Assembly: GCA_029204225.1 (NCBI GenBank)
Contig: CM055113.1
Span: forward strand, 26,773,462 to 26,837,461
Source: Diphasiastrum complanatum
Taxonomy: Eukaryota > Streptophyta > Lycopodiopsida > Lycopodiales > Lycopodiaceae
Reading direction: 5' to 3'
DNA: 64,000 bases
Shown here: positions 44,626-56,540 of the stretch, piece after piece
How the letters are laid out: every line of letters begins with the position of its first letter
How positions within the stretch are numbered: position 1 is the first letter of the stretch
Made by a program: the position numbers and the translations under genes
Notes under the pieces: generated by a model
What the model was told of the DNA's origin: nothing
What the model saw: the letters and a program-made list of their open reading frames with translations, nothing else
Databases searched by the model: none

Positions 44626-45050
44626 TAGTTATTAGTTTGTAACTTTATTGTTTAAACTTTACAATTTTTGGAAGTTCCTGGATGTTTGAAAATTGAGACT
44701 GTAATATGTATGATGAATGGTGACAATATCAACAATTGACTGAGGAAAGTGTCAAGTGAGCACTGAGTCGTGACCAGTTGGCAGTGACCACATACTGAAT
44801 CCTGATACTATAGCTTCTCCTCTTGAATTGCATTCTGTAGAGCATTCTCATGAAATTGGATGTATCTACTTGTTACTAGACTGTCTATGACATGCGTAAA
44901 CCCTCAAAAACACATTCAAAAAAAAAAAAAAACCCTAAAAAAGAAATCCCGTTTCGAACCAGAACCAGTCGTTTCAAATGCGTTTCAAACGCGTTTCGAA
45001 CGCGTTTCAAAACGACGTATGAAACGAGCCGTCGAAACATTGACCATGAC

Positions 45051-45236
45051 TAAATCGTGTTCACTGGAGGTCTTGGGTAACCCAATATAAAGTCCATCGA
45101 GACACTCGCCTTACGATCTTGGGAACCTCTAGGAATCTTTGAATCCCTAGGAATTGTGGTAAACCTCAAGGGCTTACACGCTCAGCCTTGTTCACCTTGT
45201 TGAACTTATAAACCTAGTTAAATAAATAGTACATGG
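45051..45236 (-). pseudogene. gypsy-2 integrase segment between the two hAT elements
   Basis: Minus strand: KVNKAERVSP (end of the zinc-binding region), a degraded linker, then VSMDFILGYPRPP, the usual lead into the first catalytic Asp of gypsy integrase. At 45051 it meets hAT1 and continues at 39172 with VMVVVDRL. At 45236 it meets hAT2 and continues at 54547. Confidence 0.82.
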
Positions 45237-47438
45237 CACATGGTCATAATTGGGTCCAAATTTTTAGGGCCCAAATAACTTAGGCAAATTTTATTATTAC
45301 CAAACTCATGGTAGGCCTTCTTGCATGATGATTCCTTTGGTACCCATTATTTGAGTTTGAGAAGAAGTTAGATTGCCACCTATCATGCCATGCATGCAAC
45401 ATGCAAGTAGGCATGCAAATACCTGCATGAGAATTTGGACACTTGGCAATCGCAGATATGTAGTTTTAACTGATCCATAAATGCCAAATGGTAATAACGC
45501 TGCTCAAGTTTATAATCTCAAAACTTCAAAGTTCAAATTCAACTCCTAATTTCTATAAACTAACTAGAATAGTAAATACTAAATAGTAAATGCAAATGGG
45601 CCAGTCTCCTGAGTCTTCCTAAGGTAGACTAGTCACTAAAGCCTAACGTAGCCTCCTCCTAGTCAACCGTGGACGCTGTGACCTCGCACGTGCAGGCTTA
45701 GGATCAGGATCCTCATCAATGCTATTAGCATTATCAGATGGATCACTCTCATCCTCTGAGGAATCCTCGCTGTCGGCTTCATCTTCCGAGGTCTCTGCGT
45801 TGTCTTCGTCTTCTAGTGGCTCCTCGTCCTCGAGGGCTCGAGAACTGGAAGCCTCTCCCCCTGTCCTGCAACGTGCAGCAGCCCGAGTGGTAGGTCCTGC
45901 ACGCAGGGATTGGCAAAGGGTTACAATTCACAATCACAAGTTTCAATTCTAATTTCTAAAGCTAGAACTTACTACTTAGAACATGGGATGGAGCTCAAAG
46001 TTCAAACTTCCAAGGACCAACTTGTAGGGGCCCAAGCCTCAAGGCTCAAGGGCTAATTCAAATTTCAAAGCTTGAAATTAGAACTTAAAATTCACCTGCA
46101 AACTGCATGGCGTCATCATGGAGTAGTGCATACACGTCCTCCACCTCCTGTGAGACCTCGGTGGTAGGTTTGGAACCTTTGTCACATCAATGTCATCTGG
46201 ATTTACTTGCAGTATGTAGACAATAGAACAACACATTTAGAATGTCACTAAGGATTCAAATTTCAATGTGCAAACACAATTGCAACTATCAAATTACAAT
46301 TTACCTGCATGGGCTCCCTCGCCCCCTTCAGCTTCTTCAGAAGCCGCAGATTGGCGTGCACATACACCAACCTGTCTAATTGTGCAACACTGAGCCTGTT
46401 CCTCCTCTTCGTATGAATCAGAGAGAACAAACTCGAATTCCTCTCACATGCAACCGTTGTGCAATCCTGTGAGAGAATGCGTATGGCGAGCTTCTGCAAA
46501 ACAAGGCGCAATTGTCCTTCTCTGAGCCGCGCTCCTGGACACCCAAACTTAAGAGCCTCACGCCTGCACAGTGCACACGTGAGTTGTGACAATGCACATT
46601 GAAGATCATTCATGAGTGAGTGCCGAGTGTGACAATGTGGCCACTCACTTCATTGGGATTCAAGAAAGACTTGAAAAAATAACAAATGTTAGAGAATCGT
46701 CATGACTTATACCTGAAGACATTGAGATCATCCCTGAGTGAGTCCTGCATGACAGGATCACGATAGACCCTCTCAATGTATGTGTGCCATCCCTGTCGGA
46801 GCTCTGCATCATAGAACTGATCTTCATTCCTCCATAGAGAATGAAGAATGCAAGCCATAGCGTGTAGAGGCTGATGGAACCACTCCCACCTGGCTTGCCA
46901 CTTTTCTCTTATTTCTTCAACCTTATAAAATTTGAAAATCATACATCATACATGTCACATGGTGCATACTTATTACTACGTACTACATATTACATAAACA
47001 CTCATCAATCATGATAAGAGATAATGCATAATACAAACCTCTCTGCACTGAAGGCAATGTAGGTGCGAAACGAATCTGCTCTCCCAGCCTATCCATGAAC
47101 TCATAGAGAAGGCCCAAAGTTGCGCTGTCTCTATCTGTAAGGCGCATGACAGTGTAAAGAGGCTGCAATGCTATGATATTGGCCCGTGCATCATCCCAAA
47201 AAGGAGATGCTAGTACAATCCTCTCAAATCGCTGAGCCTTAGGCTCTTGTGAGTGCCTCCAATCACGCCAAGGCTGTAAGACCACCATCTGTCTCAAGCC
47301 GTCATGCACCTTCACGAGTTGCTCCAGAACAATGAAAATAAAGCCAAACCTGGAATGAATCATGATTGCAAATTGTATTAGCTTCAACAAAGCAATTATC
47401 AGATAACAAGGTTGAAACTCGAAAGTAGTTAGTAGTTG

Positions 47439-47443
47439 CTAGT
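47439..47443. repeat. Target-site duplication of copia J (CTAGT)
   Basis: CTAGT at 47439-47443 is repeated at 52776-52780. Both flanks are hAT2 intron. Confidence 0.95.
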
Positions 47444-47833
47444 TGTTGAAATAAATGCCTATTTTGCCCCTTGAGGCTTGTATACTTGTAACTTGTAAGT
47501 TGTGCATAAGACATGGGGGTAAAACATTTATGTACATAGTACACCCCACTTGTGCTAATTAGGCAAGTAAATCAAGTAGGTTAAGGACCCATGTGGGTTC
47601 TAGAGCTAGAATTAGCAAGACACCACCTCTATACATAACATGCTATATGTAGCCCAAACTTTGGAGGGGTTTCCACGCCCTACTACACTTTGAATATTCA
47701 TTCATGTTGTGTGAACTTTGAAGTCCTCTCTCTCTTGCTTTTGTGTTCTACTCCATAGCTGGTTTTCTGAAGCTTTCATAGTGTCCTTACTATGCTGTTA
47801 TGATACTCCATAGCTAGGCCTTGGAATCTGACA
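47444..47833 (+). repeat. 5' LTR of copia J
   Basis: 390 bp, TGTTGAAATAAATGCC to GGAATCTGACA. Short LTR compared with the other copia families here. Confidence 0.96.
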
Positions 47834-47845
47834 TGGTATCAGAGC
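47834..47845 (+). other. Primer-binding site of copia J
   Basis: TGGTATCAGAGC flush with the 5' LTR; initiator tRNA-Met type. Confidence 0.95.
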
Positions 47846-48256
47846 AGGTTATGTTGCCTGTGGTGTGGTGAAAGCTTGGACCTGTTTTTGATCAGATTCC
47901 TGCCATTCCTGGAGAGCAGCTTACCTTTGAGGAGGGAGCAATTTTTGTAGGGGCATCTGATCTCTGTGCTATCTGTATGGTTGGAGTACTGTTGGCAAGG
48001 GGAGTACAGGGAGCCAAAAAGTTTCTAATTTGAGACAAAATTTTTTGAGTCCTTTTGGACAGCCACGACTGTAGGAGGGCGCTTTCTACAGTGGGGACTT
48101 TAGTGAAAGTTCTGAGTGGATCTTGGACAAGGGCTAGGACAGCCATACAGGGGGATAGTTTCAAATCCAAAAGCTGAGGGTTATTGAGCAAGTGGCTGCA
48201 TACCCTAGTTGGGTGAAAACCCCAGTTTGCCTTTTGTGTTTTAATTCTATCCAGCT

Positions 48257-51200
48257 ATGTCTAGTCTTGCAGAGAGCATGCTGAGTGAAGCCAGCCGGCT
48301 TGATGTCACTAACTTTAGCATATGGAAATTCAAGATCAAGAACATTCTTGAAGACAAAGAATGTTGGAAGCTTGTGACAGGTGAGGAGCCTGTCTCAACA
48401 TCTGAACTTGAACTTAAGGACTATATCAAGAGAGGGGAAAAGGCACACAGAATCATCAACATGTCAGTGAGGGATAATGTGATTCCTCTAATCAGGTCAG
48501 CCAAAGGGCCTGTGGATGCATGGCACATTCTTTGTGCATTGTATGAGACAACAAGTACAACCAGGTTTCTCTACTTGAAGAACAAGTTGTATACTCTCAG
48601 AATGGAGACAGGGGAGACAGTTACTGATCATCTTACTAAGATTCAGGATATTAGATATCAGCTTTCTGTACTTGGAGAGTCTATTGCTGACAAAGACTTG
48701 GTGCCAATAGTTCTGAATAGCTTGTCATATGCTTATCAGAACTTTGTGATGATGATATCAGTGAGAGAGAAGATCCCTACCTATGAAGAAGTCTATGGTC
48801 TCTTGTTACAGGAGGAGATGAGGAGAGTTAATCTCTCCAAGAGGGAAGATTTCCAGGAGCATGCCTTTGCTTCTAAGAAGAAGCAAAATCCAGCTAAGGA
48901 TAAGAAGAAAGGTAAAGGCAAGAACAAAGGAACACCACAAACACTTGAGCAAGGAATGGAGAACTTGCAGATGTCAGAAGCACAACCCTCCTCGAATACT
49001 TCTTCCACACCTCGAAGGAAGGGGAATTGCAATTACTGTGGTAAATATGGACACTTTGCTTTTGAGTGCAGGAAGAAGCTTGCAGACCAAAAGAAGGGCA
49101 CAAAGAAGCAAGGAGGAAATGTTGTTGAGAGTGTTGCAAGAGAGGAGCAGAGTGACATAAGGCAAGCTGAGTTATTCTCTGTTGCATTGGCTTCACAAGC
49201 TACAACAGGTGGTTGGTACATTGACTCAGGTGCTTCAAAGCACATGACCCCTCATAGGGATTGGTTTGATACCTTTGTGGGGATTAGTGATGGACAAGAG
49301 GTGTGCCTAGGTGACAACTCAACACACAAGGTCAAGGGAAAGGGCACAGTACCTGTAAAGCTTCCATCAGGAGAAGTCAAAGTCATTAAGAATGTCTTAT
49401 ATGTACCAGGACTTGCTAAAAATCTTCTTTCAGTAGGAGCTATCACTCAACAAAATATGAAAGTAGAATTTGATGCTACTTCTTGTCTTGTGTTGGACTT
49501 GAGTGATAATATGAAGGTTGTGGCCAAAGGATTGCAGGAAGATAATCTATACAAGTTATACACTTCTATCCCTAGTCAGCATGCTTATACAGCAAAAGGA
49601 GGGGATGTGGATAGGTTGTGGCATGAGAGGTATGGACATCTTGGCTACCAAAGCATGCAGGTGTTGAACCAGCATCATATGGTGGAGGGGCTTCCAGTTG
49701 TTAAGCCAAGCTCTTTAGTCTGCGAGGCTTGCGCTATGGGAAAACAACAAAGACATAAGTTTCCCAAGGAAAGCACCACCAAGGCAGCAGGCATACTTGA
49801 CTTGATAGATTCAGATTTGTGGGGGCCAACCCAAACAAAATCTGCAGGGGGGGCATATTACTTTATGACCTTTATTGATGACTTCTCACGCAAGATTTGG
49901 ATTTATTTCTTGAAGTTAAAAGTTTAAGCATTCAAGTACTTCCTGCATTTCAAAGCTTTGGTAGAAGAACATTCAGGAAAGAAGATAAAGATGCTCTGGT
50001 CAGATGGTGGTGGAGAGTTCAGTAAGACAGAATTTGTGGAATTCTGCAAAGCCAATGGGATCAAAAGGCAGCTTACAGCTCCTCATACCCCTCAGCAAAA
50101 CGGCGTAGCAGAGAGAAAGAACAGAACTATTGTGGAGTGTGCAAGGTGCATGCTCAAGGCAAAGGGGTTGCCCAACTCTTTTTGGGGCGAGGCAATGCAC
50201 ACAGCAGTGTTTCTGTTGAATAGAAGTCCAACAAAAGCTGTGGAAGGCAAGACTTTAGAAGAGGCATTTAGCGGCATTAAGCCCAAGGTAGGCGCTTTGC
50301 GAGTGTTTGGTTGTACAGCCTATGCCCATATTCCCAAGGATAACAGGAAGAAGCTGGATGCAAAATCAGCAAAGAGTATTTTCTTGGGATACAGTGAAGA
50401 AAGCAAAGCTTACAGACTTTACGATCTTACTAGCAAGAAGAGGATCATAAGTCGAGATGTGATCTTTGAAGAAGATCAAACGCCTCCTATAGAGGAACTT
50501 GAGATGGAGGACGGTACAAGTGAATTTGTGCCAATACTTGATGACCCACATCCATATATTGGGGAGCCTCAGGATGATCATATGAGTGATCAAGAGGAAG
50601 AATCCGAGGAGGCTAGGAAGCGGAAGGAAAGGGGCAAATCTGTTGAGTCCTTTCACCGTCTTCATCACCAACTGCAAGGAAGAAGTTTCCCAAGTGGTAT
50701 TGGCAAACTGTGCAAGATGGTTTGATATTGGATGAGGGAGAGAGCAGCAATCCAGGGGCTAGGAGGTCTCAAAGGCAAGCCCAGCAGCATGAACACCAGG
50801 AGACAAACTATGCACTTATGACTACTATTTTGGATTCACAAGATCCACATACATTCGTTGAGGCAGCAGATGAGAAGGTATGGCAACATGCTATGCAAGA
50901 GGAGTACGACTCCATTCTCAAGAATGATACATGGGATTTGGTGAAGTTACCAAAAGGGAAGCGTCCTATTGGCTGTAAGTGGGTCTACAGGACCAAATAC
51001 AAATCTGATGGGAGCATCGAAAAGCATAAGGCAAGGCTGGTTGCTAAAGGCTATGCACAGAAGGAGGGCTTGGACTATGATGAGACGTTTGCACCGGTAG
51101 CTAAGATGACGTCTATCAGGTTGGTTTTAGCATTGGCTGCATTTTTTGGTTGGGAGGTCCATCAAATGGACGTGAAGAGTGCTTTTCTTAATGGACAGTT

Positions 51201-52391
51201 GGCTGAAGAAGTCTACATGGAACAGCCACAAGGTTTTGAGGCTAAGGGCAAGGAAAGTATGGTATGCAGGCTTAAGAAGGCCTTATATGGTTTGAAGCAG
51301 GCACCCAGGGCCTGGTATAGTCGTATTGACGACTATTTTGCCAAAGAGCAATTCATAAAGAGTCAGTCGGATTGCAACCTGTTCGTGAAGGAGGAAGATG
51401 GGAACATTGTTTTGATAGTTTTCTATGTGGATGACTTGGTCATCACAGGTAACAATGGGCAGCTTATTGAAAAGGTGAAGGCTCATTTATCAAATGAGTT
51501 CGAGATGAAGGATTTGGGCTTAATCCACTATTGTCTTGGTTTGGAGGTTTGGAAAAAGGAAAACTGTGTGTTTATTTCCCAAGCCAACTATGCATGTGAA
51601 GTTTTGAACAGGTTCAACATGCAGGATTGCAAACCCGTTTCCACGCCCATTGATACCAGCAGTAAGCCATCCAGAGATGATGGCACTCCTTTTGTGGACG
51701 AGACTCTTTATAGGCAACTTGTTGGTAGCCTGATTTATCTCACCACTACGAGACCAGACATTTCCTATGCGGTTGGTGTAGCAAGCCAGTTCATGAGTTC
51801 TCCAACTGAAGCACATTGGAAAGCAGCCAAGAGGGTTTTGAGGTATGTCAAAGGGACAACCTGCTATGGGATTGAGTACACAGATGACCAAAGCTTCAGC
51901 TTGGAGGCTTTACTGATTCAGATTGGGGAGGTGATAGGGATGATCGAAAGTCTACCACAGGTTACACTTTTAACCTTGGTTCAGGGGCCATTTCTTGGTG
52001 TAGCAAGAAACAGCCCACAGTTACCTTATCATCGACAGAGGCTGAGTACAGGGCAACGACAAAAGCTACCTGCGAGGCAATATGGCTCAGGAGACTTCTT
52101 GGGGAGGTGCAGATTCCACAGGATGGTCCTACTATTCTTCAGTGTGACAGCCAGAGTTGCATCCAGCTTGCCAAAAATCCTGTGTACCATGCTCGTACGA
52201 AGCATATTGAGGTGGATCAACACTTCTTACGAGAGAAGATACAAAGTGGAGAAATTCAGCTCGAGTACTGTGATACCAACGAACAAGCAGCAGATATCTT
52301 TACTAAGGCACTTAGTAGAGAAAAATTTGAAAAGTTTCGTAGCATGCTAGGTGTTGGTATGAACAAAATAGCCATTGAGGGGGGGTGTTGA
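48257..52391 (+). pseudogene. Copia J gag-pol polyprotein (one stop, two frameshifts)
   Basis: The ATG at 48257 opens gag (VTNFSIWKFKIKNILE; TSTTRFLYLKNKLYTLRM). Then come the CCHC knuckle CNYCGKYGHFAFEC, protease WYIDSGASKHMT, WHERYGHLGYQSM and CEACAMGKQQRHKF (integrase zinc region), and FIDDFSRKIW. An in-frame TAA lies at 49925, and the same frame resumes with WSDGGGEFS, PQQNGVAERKNRT. A one-base shift near 50650 leads to the frame holding RT (CKWVYRTKYKSDG, QMDVKSAFLNG, LYGLKQAPRAWY, FYVDDLVIT). A second one-base shift near 51905 leads to RNase H (SDW-type start, [30 protein letters not shown]). The stop TGA at 52389 lies within the first six bases of the 3' LTR. All catalytic motifs are present. 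Confidence 0.96.
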
Positions 52392-52775
52392 AATAAATGC
52401 CTATTTTGCCCCTTAAGGCTTGTATACTTGTAACTTGTAAGTTGTGCATAAGACATGGGGGTAAAACATTTATGTACATAGTACACCCCACTTGTGCTAA
52501 TTAGGCAAGTAAATCAAGTAGGTTAAGGACCCATGTGGGTTCTAGAGCTAGAATTAGCAAGACACCACCTCTATACATAACATGCTATATGTAGCCCAAA
52601 CTTTGGAGGGGTTTCCACGCCCTACTACACTTTGAATATTCATTCATGTTGTGTGAACTTTGAAGTCCTCTCTCTCTTGCTTTTGTGTTCTACTCCATAG
52701 CTGGTTTTCTGAAGCTTTCATAGTGTGCTTACTATGCTGTTATGATACTCCATAGCTAGGCCTTGGAATTTGACA
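52386..52775 (+). repeat. 3' LTR of copia J
   Basis: 390 bp near-identical partner of 47444-47833, after a G-rich polypurine tract (GAGGGGGG). Confidence 0.96.
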
Positions 52776-54546
52776 CTAGTAAGCTATGTACTAGCTTCTA
52801 AGTAGTAAGAATCGAAGTGATGAATAAGATTTGATGAATAGAAAAGTAGACCTGGGCAAGCCTCAAAATGTCGAGGCTAGAATACTCCCTGAACATGCTC
52901 AGGACCCTCGGTCTCTTTGTGACAAACCTCACCAAGAACCGGCCTATGTCTAGTACCTCCGCAATCCATGGCAACTTTGCTATATCCTCAAACAAGAGGT
53001 CTAAGCAATGTGCAGCACAGGGTGACCAAAAGATCCAAGGGTACTTTTCATTTACGAGCTTCCCCATGGCAACACAATTTGCCGCATTGTCGGTGACGAC
53101 CTGCAAAGCACAACAATCATCAATGCAACATCCGACATCGATCTTGTCTGAAGTCCATGATCCAAGAAGCAACATTGAACAAGTATCGTAAGTAAAACGT
53201 TTTCACTCATTTTTATTTCTCACTACTCAACTGAAAGCCAAGAATCAATACTTGCACAACATTCTCTTTGCCGACCTTCACAATGGCCCCGTCAATAAAT
53301 CCAAACAATGTCTGGGCATCCAAGCTTAAGCCTGAGGTGTCGATGGATCTCTAGAACGTTGTGCCCAAGCAAGAAGAAACCAATATATTTACAATATGGC
53401 GCTCCTTGGTATCAGTCCAACCATCTGATATGATGGAGCACCCATACCTAGTTCAAAAGATCCCATTGCCCACAAAATTCAGATTTCAGAATGGCAATTG
53501 TCAATTGCATTAAAATTTAACAATTTATGTAATTGGTCAATAAATATAACTATTTCAATCATTCTTAATTTATAAAACATAAAAGTCAAGAGATAGAACT
53601 TAGAAGTTAGAACTTGGCACTCGCCACTTCAAACTTGGAATTTCAAGTTAGAACATAAATGACATTACATATTAGTAATTACATTAACGTAGGGTTTAGG
53701 AATCAGGATTTACCTGGCCCATGATCTCTTGGTAGGCTCTAGCTCCCTATCCACGGAGTCTCACTCGGCAACCAACTGAGTCGTCCTCAACTGCTGCATG
53801 GATGGTCCCTCCCACTCTGAACTAATCCTAGATACATGTCTCATCATCTCCCTCCATGCAGGGGTCGCAGCCAAGTGAAAGGGGAGGCTGCACATGTCGA
53901 AACACCTCCTAACAGATACATTGGCATTCTCCTTGTTACTTTGCTGGCAGGATGCCACATACACATCTCTGCCCCTAAGATGTGTACCAGTGTGGCTCTG
54001 GGCATGAGAAGAGCCTCGTGACAACAGTGTCACCGCATCACTCTGACTCTGAGTCTGACCCTGTGATGTCGAAGGGTATGCTGGAACTATTGCACATTGT
54101 CAATGGCCACAAATTAATAGTTACTATTTAGATTCTAGAATCTACGACAATGGAGATAGAATCTAGATGAATCGTAATAGACTGTAGTAGTCTGTAGATT
54201 GTAGTAATGTCAAAGTACATACGACATGCAATAATTTATAATTTACAACACAATCATCAATGCAAATATTTTCTATTTAGCATCTAGCAACAACTTGCAA
54301 TTGTCAATAACTCAGGTGATAGGATCTAGGATCAAATTTAGGATCCACAGCTTGCTGGGTTTTCCATTTCTACTTGCATGACAGTTTCATGTCAAGTTTT
54401 TACATTGCATGTTCCCTTCCTAGTTATTTTAAGATCAAGTAGACCTTGAAATCAACATTACTAGGGTCTTGTGTTCATAATTTCAAGCTATTCTAGCATC
54501 ATTATTTTACAACACACCTAACAAGGCACGAAACATTGTACATAGT

Positions 54547-55042
54547 CATCAATATATATGTGGCCAAAAGTGTCGGCTAACTAACTCAGCCGTCGTATCC
54601 ATACATGGATGCCTTGTTCAAGGACTATCATGACACTCATGGAGGATCTTCTTATGAAGTCCATTCATGTCTGGCATGGATAGCTTATCATTCCTCTTAA
54701 GCATACCATCAATGATGTATACCAAGTAAGTGTGTACCCCATCAGAGGTACCTATTTGAGTGGTACCATTTGAACTATCGGTAGTGACTTGTGCACTAGG
54801 CCCACACTCGTTGGCAATGCTCATTTGACTGCTGACCATGCCTGAACTTTACCACAAGGTCACTCTTTATGACTATAAAGGCCATCTAATACATCGTGCG
54901 AGATAATGCATCGGCTACCACATTCTCCTTTTTGCAATAGTGAATTTCCAAATGGAATTCCTGCATCGTCCTAGCGCTCTTGGCAGCCTCTTAACTTTGG
55001 CTGATTGCAAAAATAGTTGAGAGTATTGTTGTCAGTATAAAC
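54547..55042 (-). pseudogene. gypsy-2 RNase H end and integrase zinc-binding start
   Basis: Minus strand. From 55042: VYTDNNTLNYFC (RNase H), FHLEIHYCKKENVVADALS in a shifted frame, then a linker and LVYIIDGMLKRNDKL and HKKILHECHDSP (the HHCC lead-in of integrase), then TTAELVSRHFWPHIY at about 54560. hAT2 interrupts right after. The frame changes at least twice. Confidence 0.82.
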
Positions 55043-55494
55043 TGCTAAGTAGCATTCTAAGAGTAGCTTTAGTAGCTTTGACAAGGAGATTGAGAGCAAG
55101 GATTAGAGAGAGGGTCTCCATCTTATGAGGCTTGTAGGAAATAGAAGCCTAAGGATCCAGGATCTTAACTATTCAATCACACAAAGCATTCTCAAAAGAA
55201 AGAGAGAGATGGCTAGAAACCTCTTGTAGAAACTCGTGGACACCCAAGGAGAATAGTTAGTATTGCTTACAAAAGTACATAGAAAGAATAAGGTACTTCC
55301 AATATGTCAAGTTGGGGTACTTAATGTCACAATTAGGCCTAGTGGACCCACCACGAGTCCCTATCAAGATAAGTTCATATTAACTTGCTAAATCTAAGTT
55401 TAGTAGGCCTAATAGAGATAAATAAACCATGGTTAAACAACTCTCGACCTTTTGGGTCAAAGTAACCTATGGTAATTCCATTTACATTCCAACA
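55043..55494 (-). repeat. Probable 3' LTR of another minus-strand element
   Basis: On the minus strand a polypurine tract (TTTAAGGAGGG) at 55495-55505 is followed by TGTTGGAATGTAAATGG (55494) and the stretch ends ...CTACTTAGCA at 55043, where gypsy-2 begins. About 452 bp. No second copy was found, so it is a candidate LTR. Confidence 0.5.
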
Positions 55495-56250
55495 CCCTCC
55501 TTAAATGGAAATGCATAACATAACATGTAGTAACTTCTCGAAAGAGAAAAATGCAACTTGCTGTCCAAACTTCATGTCGCCAAATAAACTTTGGTGAGGA
55601 TTTGCATGCTCCATCCGAAGTAGGGAACCAACATAAACTCGGCAATAAGTCGAACATGGACTTGTAATCCATCATAGGCTCCCACATCATTCGAAAAAAC
55701 TTCTTACCATAAGGACAATAAAAAAGAGTACCAAACCTTACCATCAATGATTTGCTCACATAGAATAGGCAATGTACCAACATCATGATGAAGGATAAGT
55801 AAGTGTAGAACCAAAAAAATCAGCAGGAGGTACTGATTTTAAAGAGGCATGTGCTTTTCCTTTGTAGTAAGACATTTCTTTGTTGTCTTGCAAAGTCTCC
55901 AATAGCCGACAAGAAACTATTAGGGGCTGTTCAACACTTTGCTGCTCAAAGTGTTCCCGACATGGACCGTTCCCTAAGCATAATGGACTGCTCATGATGT
56001 AAAATGGGCTGTAAATGACCAAAAGAAGATGACTGAACCTGCTGTCCAACGTCTTCATCATAAAAATTTGGCAAACTATCCAGAGATGCGTCAACGATGG
56101 CGTCATCAAAGCTGTCCCTTGAAGAGGCATGGGATGACATAGAAATTCTCTCCAAACAAATGCTCGCTCTTAACACTTTGAACAGAAGTACTAATTGACA
56201 CATGTTGGCTCCCTCCTCGATGTAGAACCCTCGTCGAGTTTCAGAATACC
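55495..56250 (-). pseudogene. Possible decayed 3' end of a retroelement
   Basis: Minus strand, upstream of the probable LTR. Several overlapping frames of 85-115 codons; one contains FGDMKFGQQV-like sequence that faintly resembles the end of copia RNase H (…FTKxL…KF). I could not identify a clear domain. Confidence 0.3.
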
Positions 56251-56350
56251 AAAAATATATGTTTATGAGAGCTGCAAATGTTTACAAGAAGCATAGTAAC
56301 ATCTGCAAGTGTTATTTCAATGTCTTGAGTAACTCAGAACCCTCATAGAC

Positions 56351-56540
56351 CAATGTTTCATGAATTGGCGATTCAAACTAGGAATCGTGGTTCGAATCGG
56401 TCCGGTTCAAATCGGCGGATTCAAATCGGAAACCTCCTCGAATCGGCCGATTCGAACCTGACTTGGCCGGTTCGAACCAGTTGAATTGGCCAATTCGAAC
56501 CGCCTATTCGAACCGGTGCATGAAGATTCTGAATAGGAAG
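56351..56540 (+). mobile_element. hAT-like end or short non-autonomous hAT element
   Basis: Begins CAATGTTTCATGAATTGGC, the same terminal repeat as hAT1 and hAT2, and is filled with TTCGAACCGG, GATTCGAA and GAATCGG words. The right part (GCATGAAGATTCTG, about 56517-56531) is an imperfect reverse complement of the left end. The left flank is TCATAGAC (56343-56350), but no matching 8-bp copy is seen on the right. Confidence 0.45.

Larger units (their letters stand above)
39181..45042 (+). mobile_element. hAT1: complete hAT DNA transposon
   Basis: 5,862 bp with terminal inverted repeats: left CAGTGTTTC, right end reading CAATGTTTC on the other strand (8 of 9 match). A perfect 8-bp duplication ACCATGAC flanks it. 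Both subterminal regions (39185-39290 and 44950-45035) are packed with GTTTCGAAAC and CGTTTC words. Inside lie a long GA/GT microsatellite (39374-39830) and a multi-exon transposase. It is inserted in the integrase region of gypsy-2 with the gypsy sequence continuing on both sides. The transposase reading frame is broken in its first two exons. Confidence 0.95.
47444..52775 (+). mobile_element. Copia J: complete, young Ty1-copia retrotransposon
   Basis: 5,332 bp with 390-bp LTRs (47444-47833, 52386-52775) that differ at about three positions by eye (C/T, G/A, C/G changes), primer site at 47834, gag-pol frame and CTAGT duplication. It sits in an intron of hAT2 in antisense to it. The coding region has one nonsense codon and two frameshifts, which is little damage. 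Confidence 0.97.
45645..54090 (-). pseudogene. hAT2 transposase, exons split by copia J
   Basis: Minus strand, same exon order as hAT1: about 54090-53745 (FDMCSLPFHLAATPAWREMM, EWEGPSMQQLRT); about 53450-53256 (CSIISDGWTD, with a stop later in the exon); about 53103-52852 (VVTDNAANCVAMGKLV, SPCAAHCLDLL); copia J in the following intron; about 47350-47040 (FWDDARANIIALQPLYTVMRLTDR less a few residues); about 46920-46720 (HSLWRNEDQFYD); about 46570-46303 (CERNSSLFSLIHTKRRN, preceded by a deletion of about ten residues); about 46210-46098; about 45905-45650 (acidic tail). Protein identity to hAT1 is about 65-75 percent by eye. The first exon with the BED finger is not found. Confidence 0.85.
45238..54538 (-). 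mobile_element. hAT2: hAT DNA transposon with nested copia J
   Basis: The right end is clear: the minus strand begins CAATGTTTCGTGCC at 54538, the same terminal repeat as hAT1, and TACATAGT follows at 54539-54546. The left end is degraded: CACATGGTC at about 45237, preceded by TACATGG, which matches six of eight bases of TACATAGT when shifted. Minus-strand gypsy-2 continues on both sides. Without copia J the element is about 3.96 kb. It is oriented opposite to hAT1, so the two transposases converge tail to tail. The BED exon is missing and the terminal 3' region is shorter than in hAT1. Confidence 0.82.

Noticed and set aside
48894..49446. Minus-strand frames opposite copia J gag-protease
   Set aside because: Antisense shadows of an intact zinc knuckle and protease.
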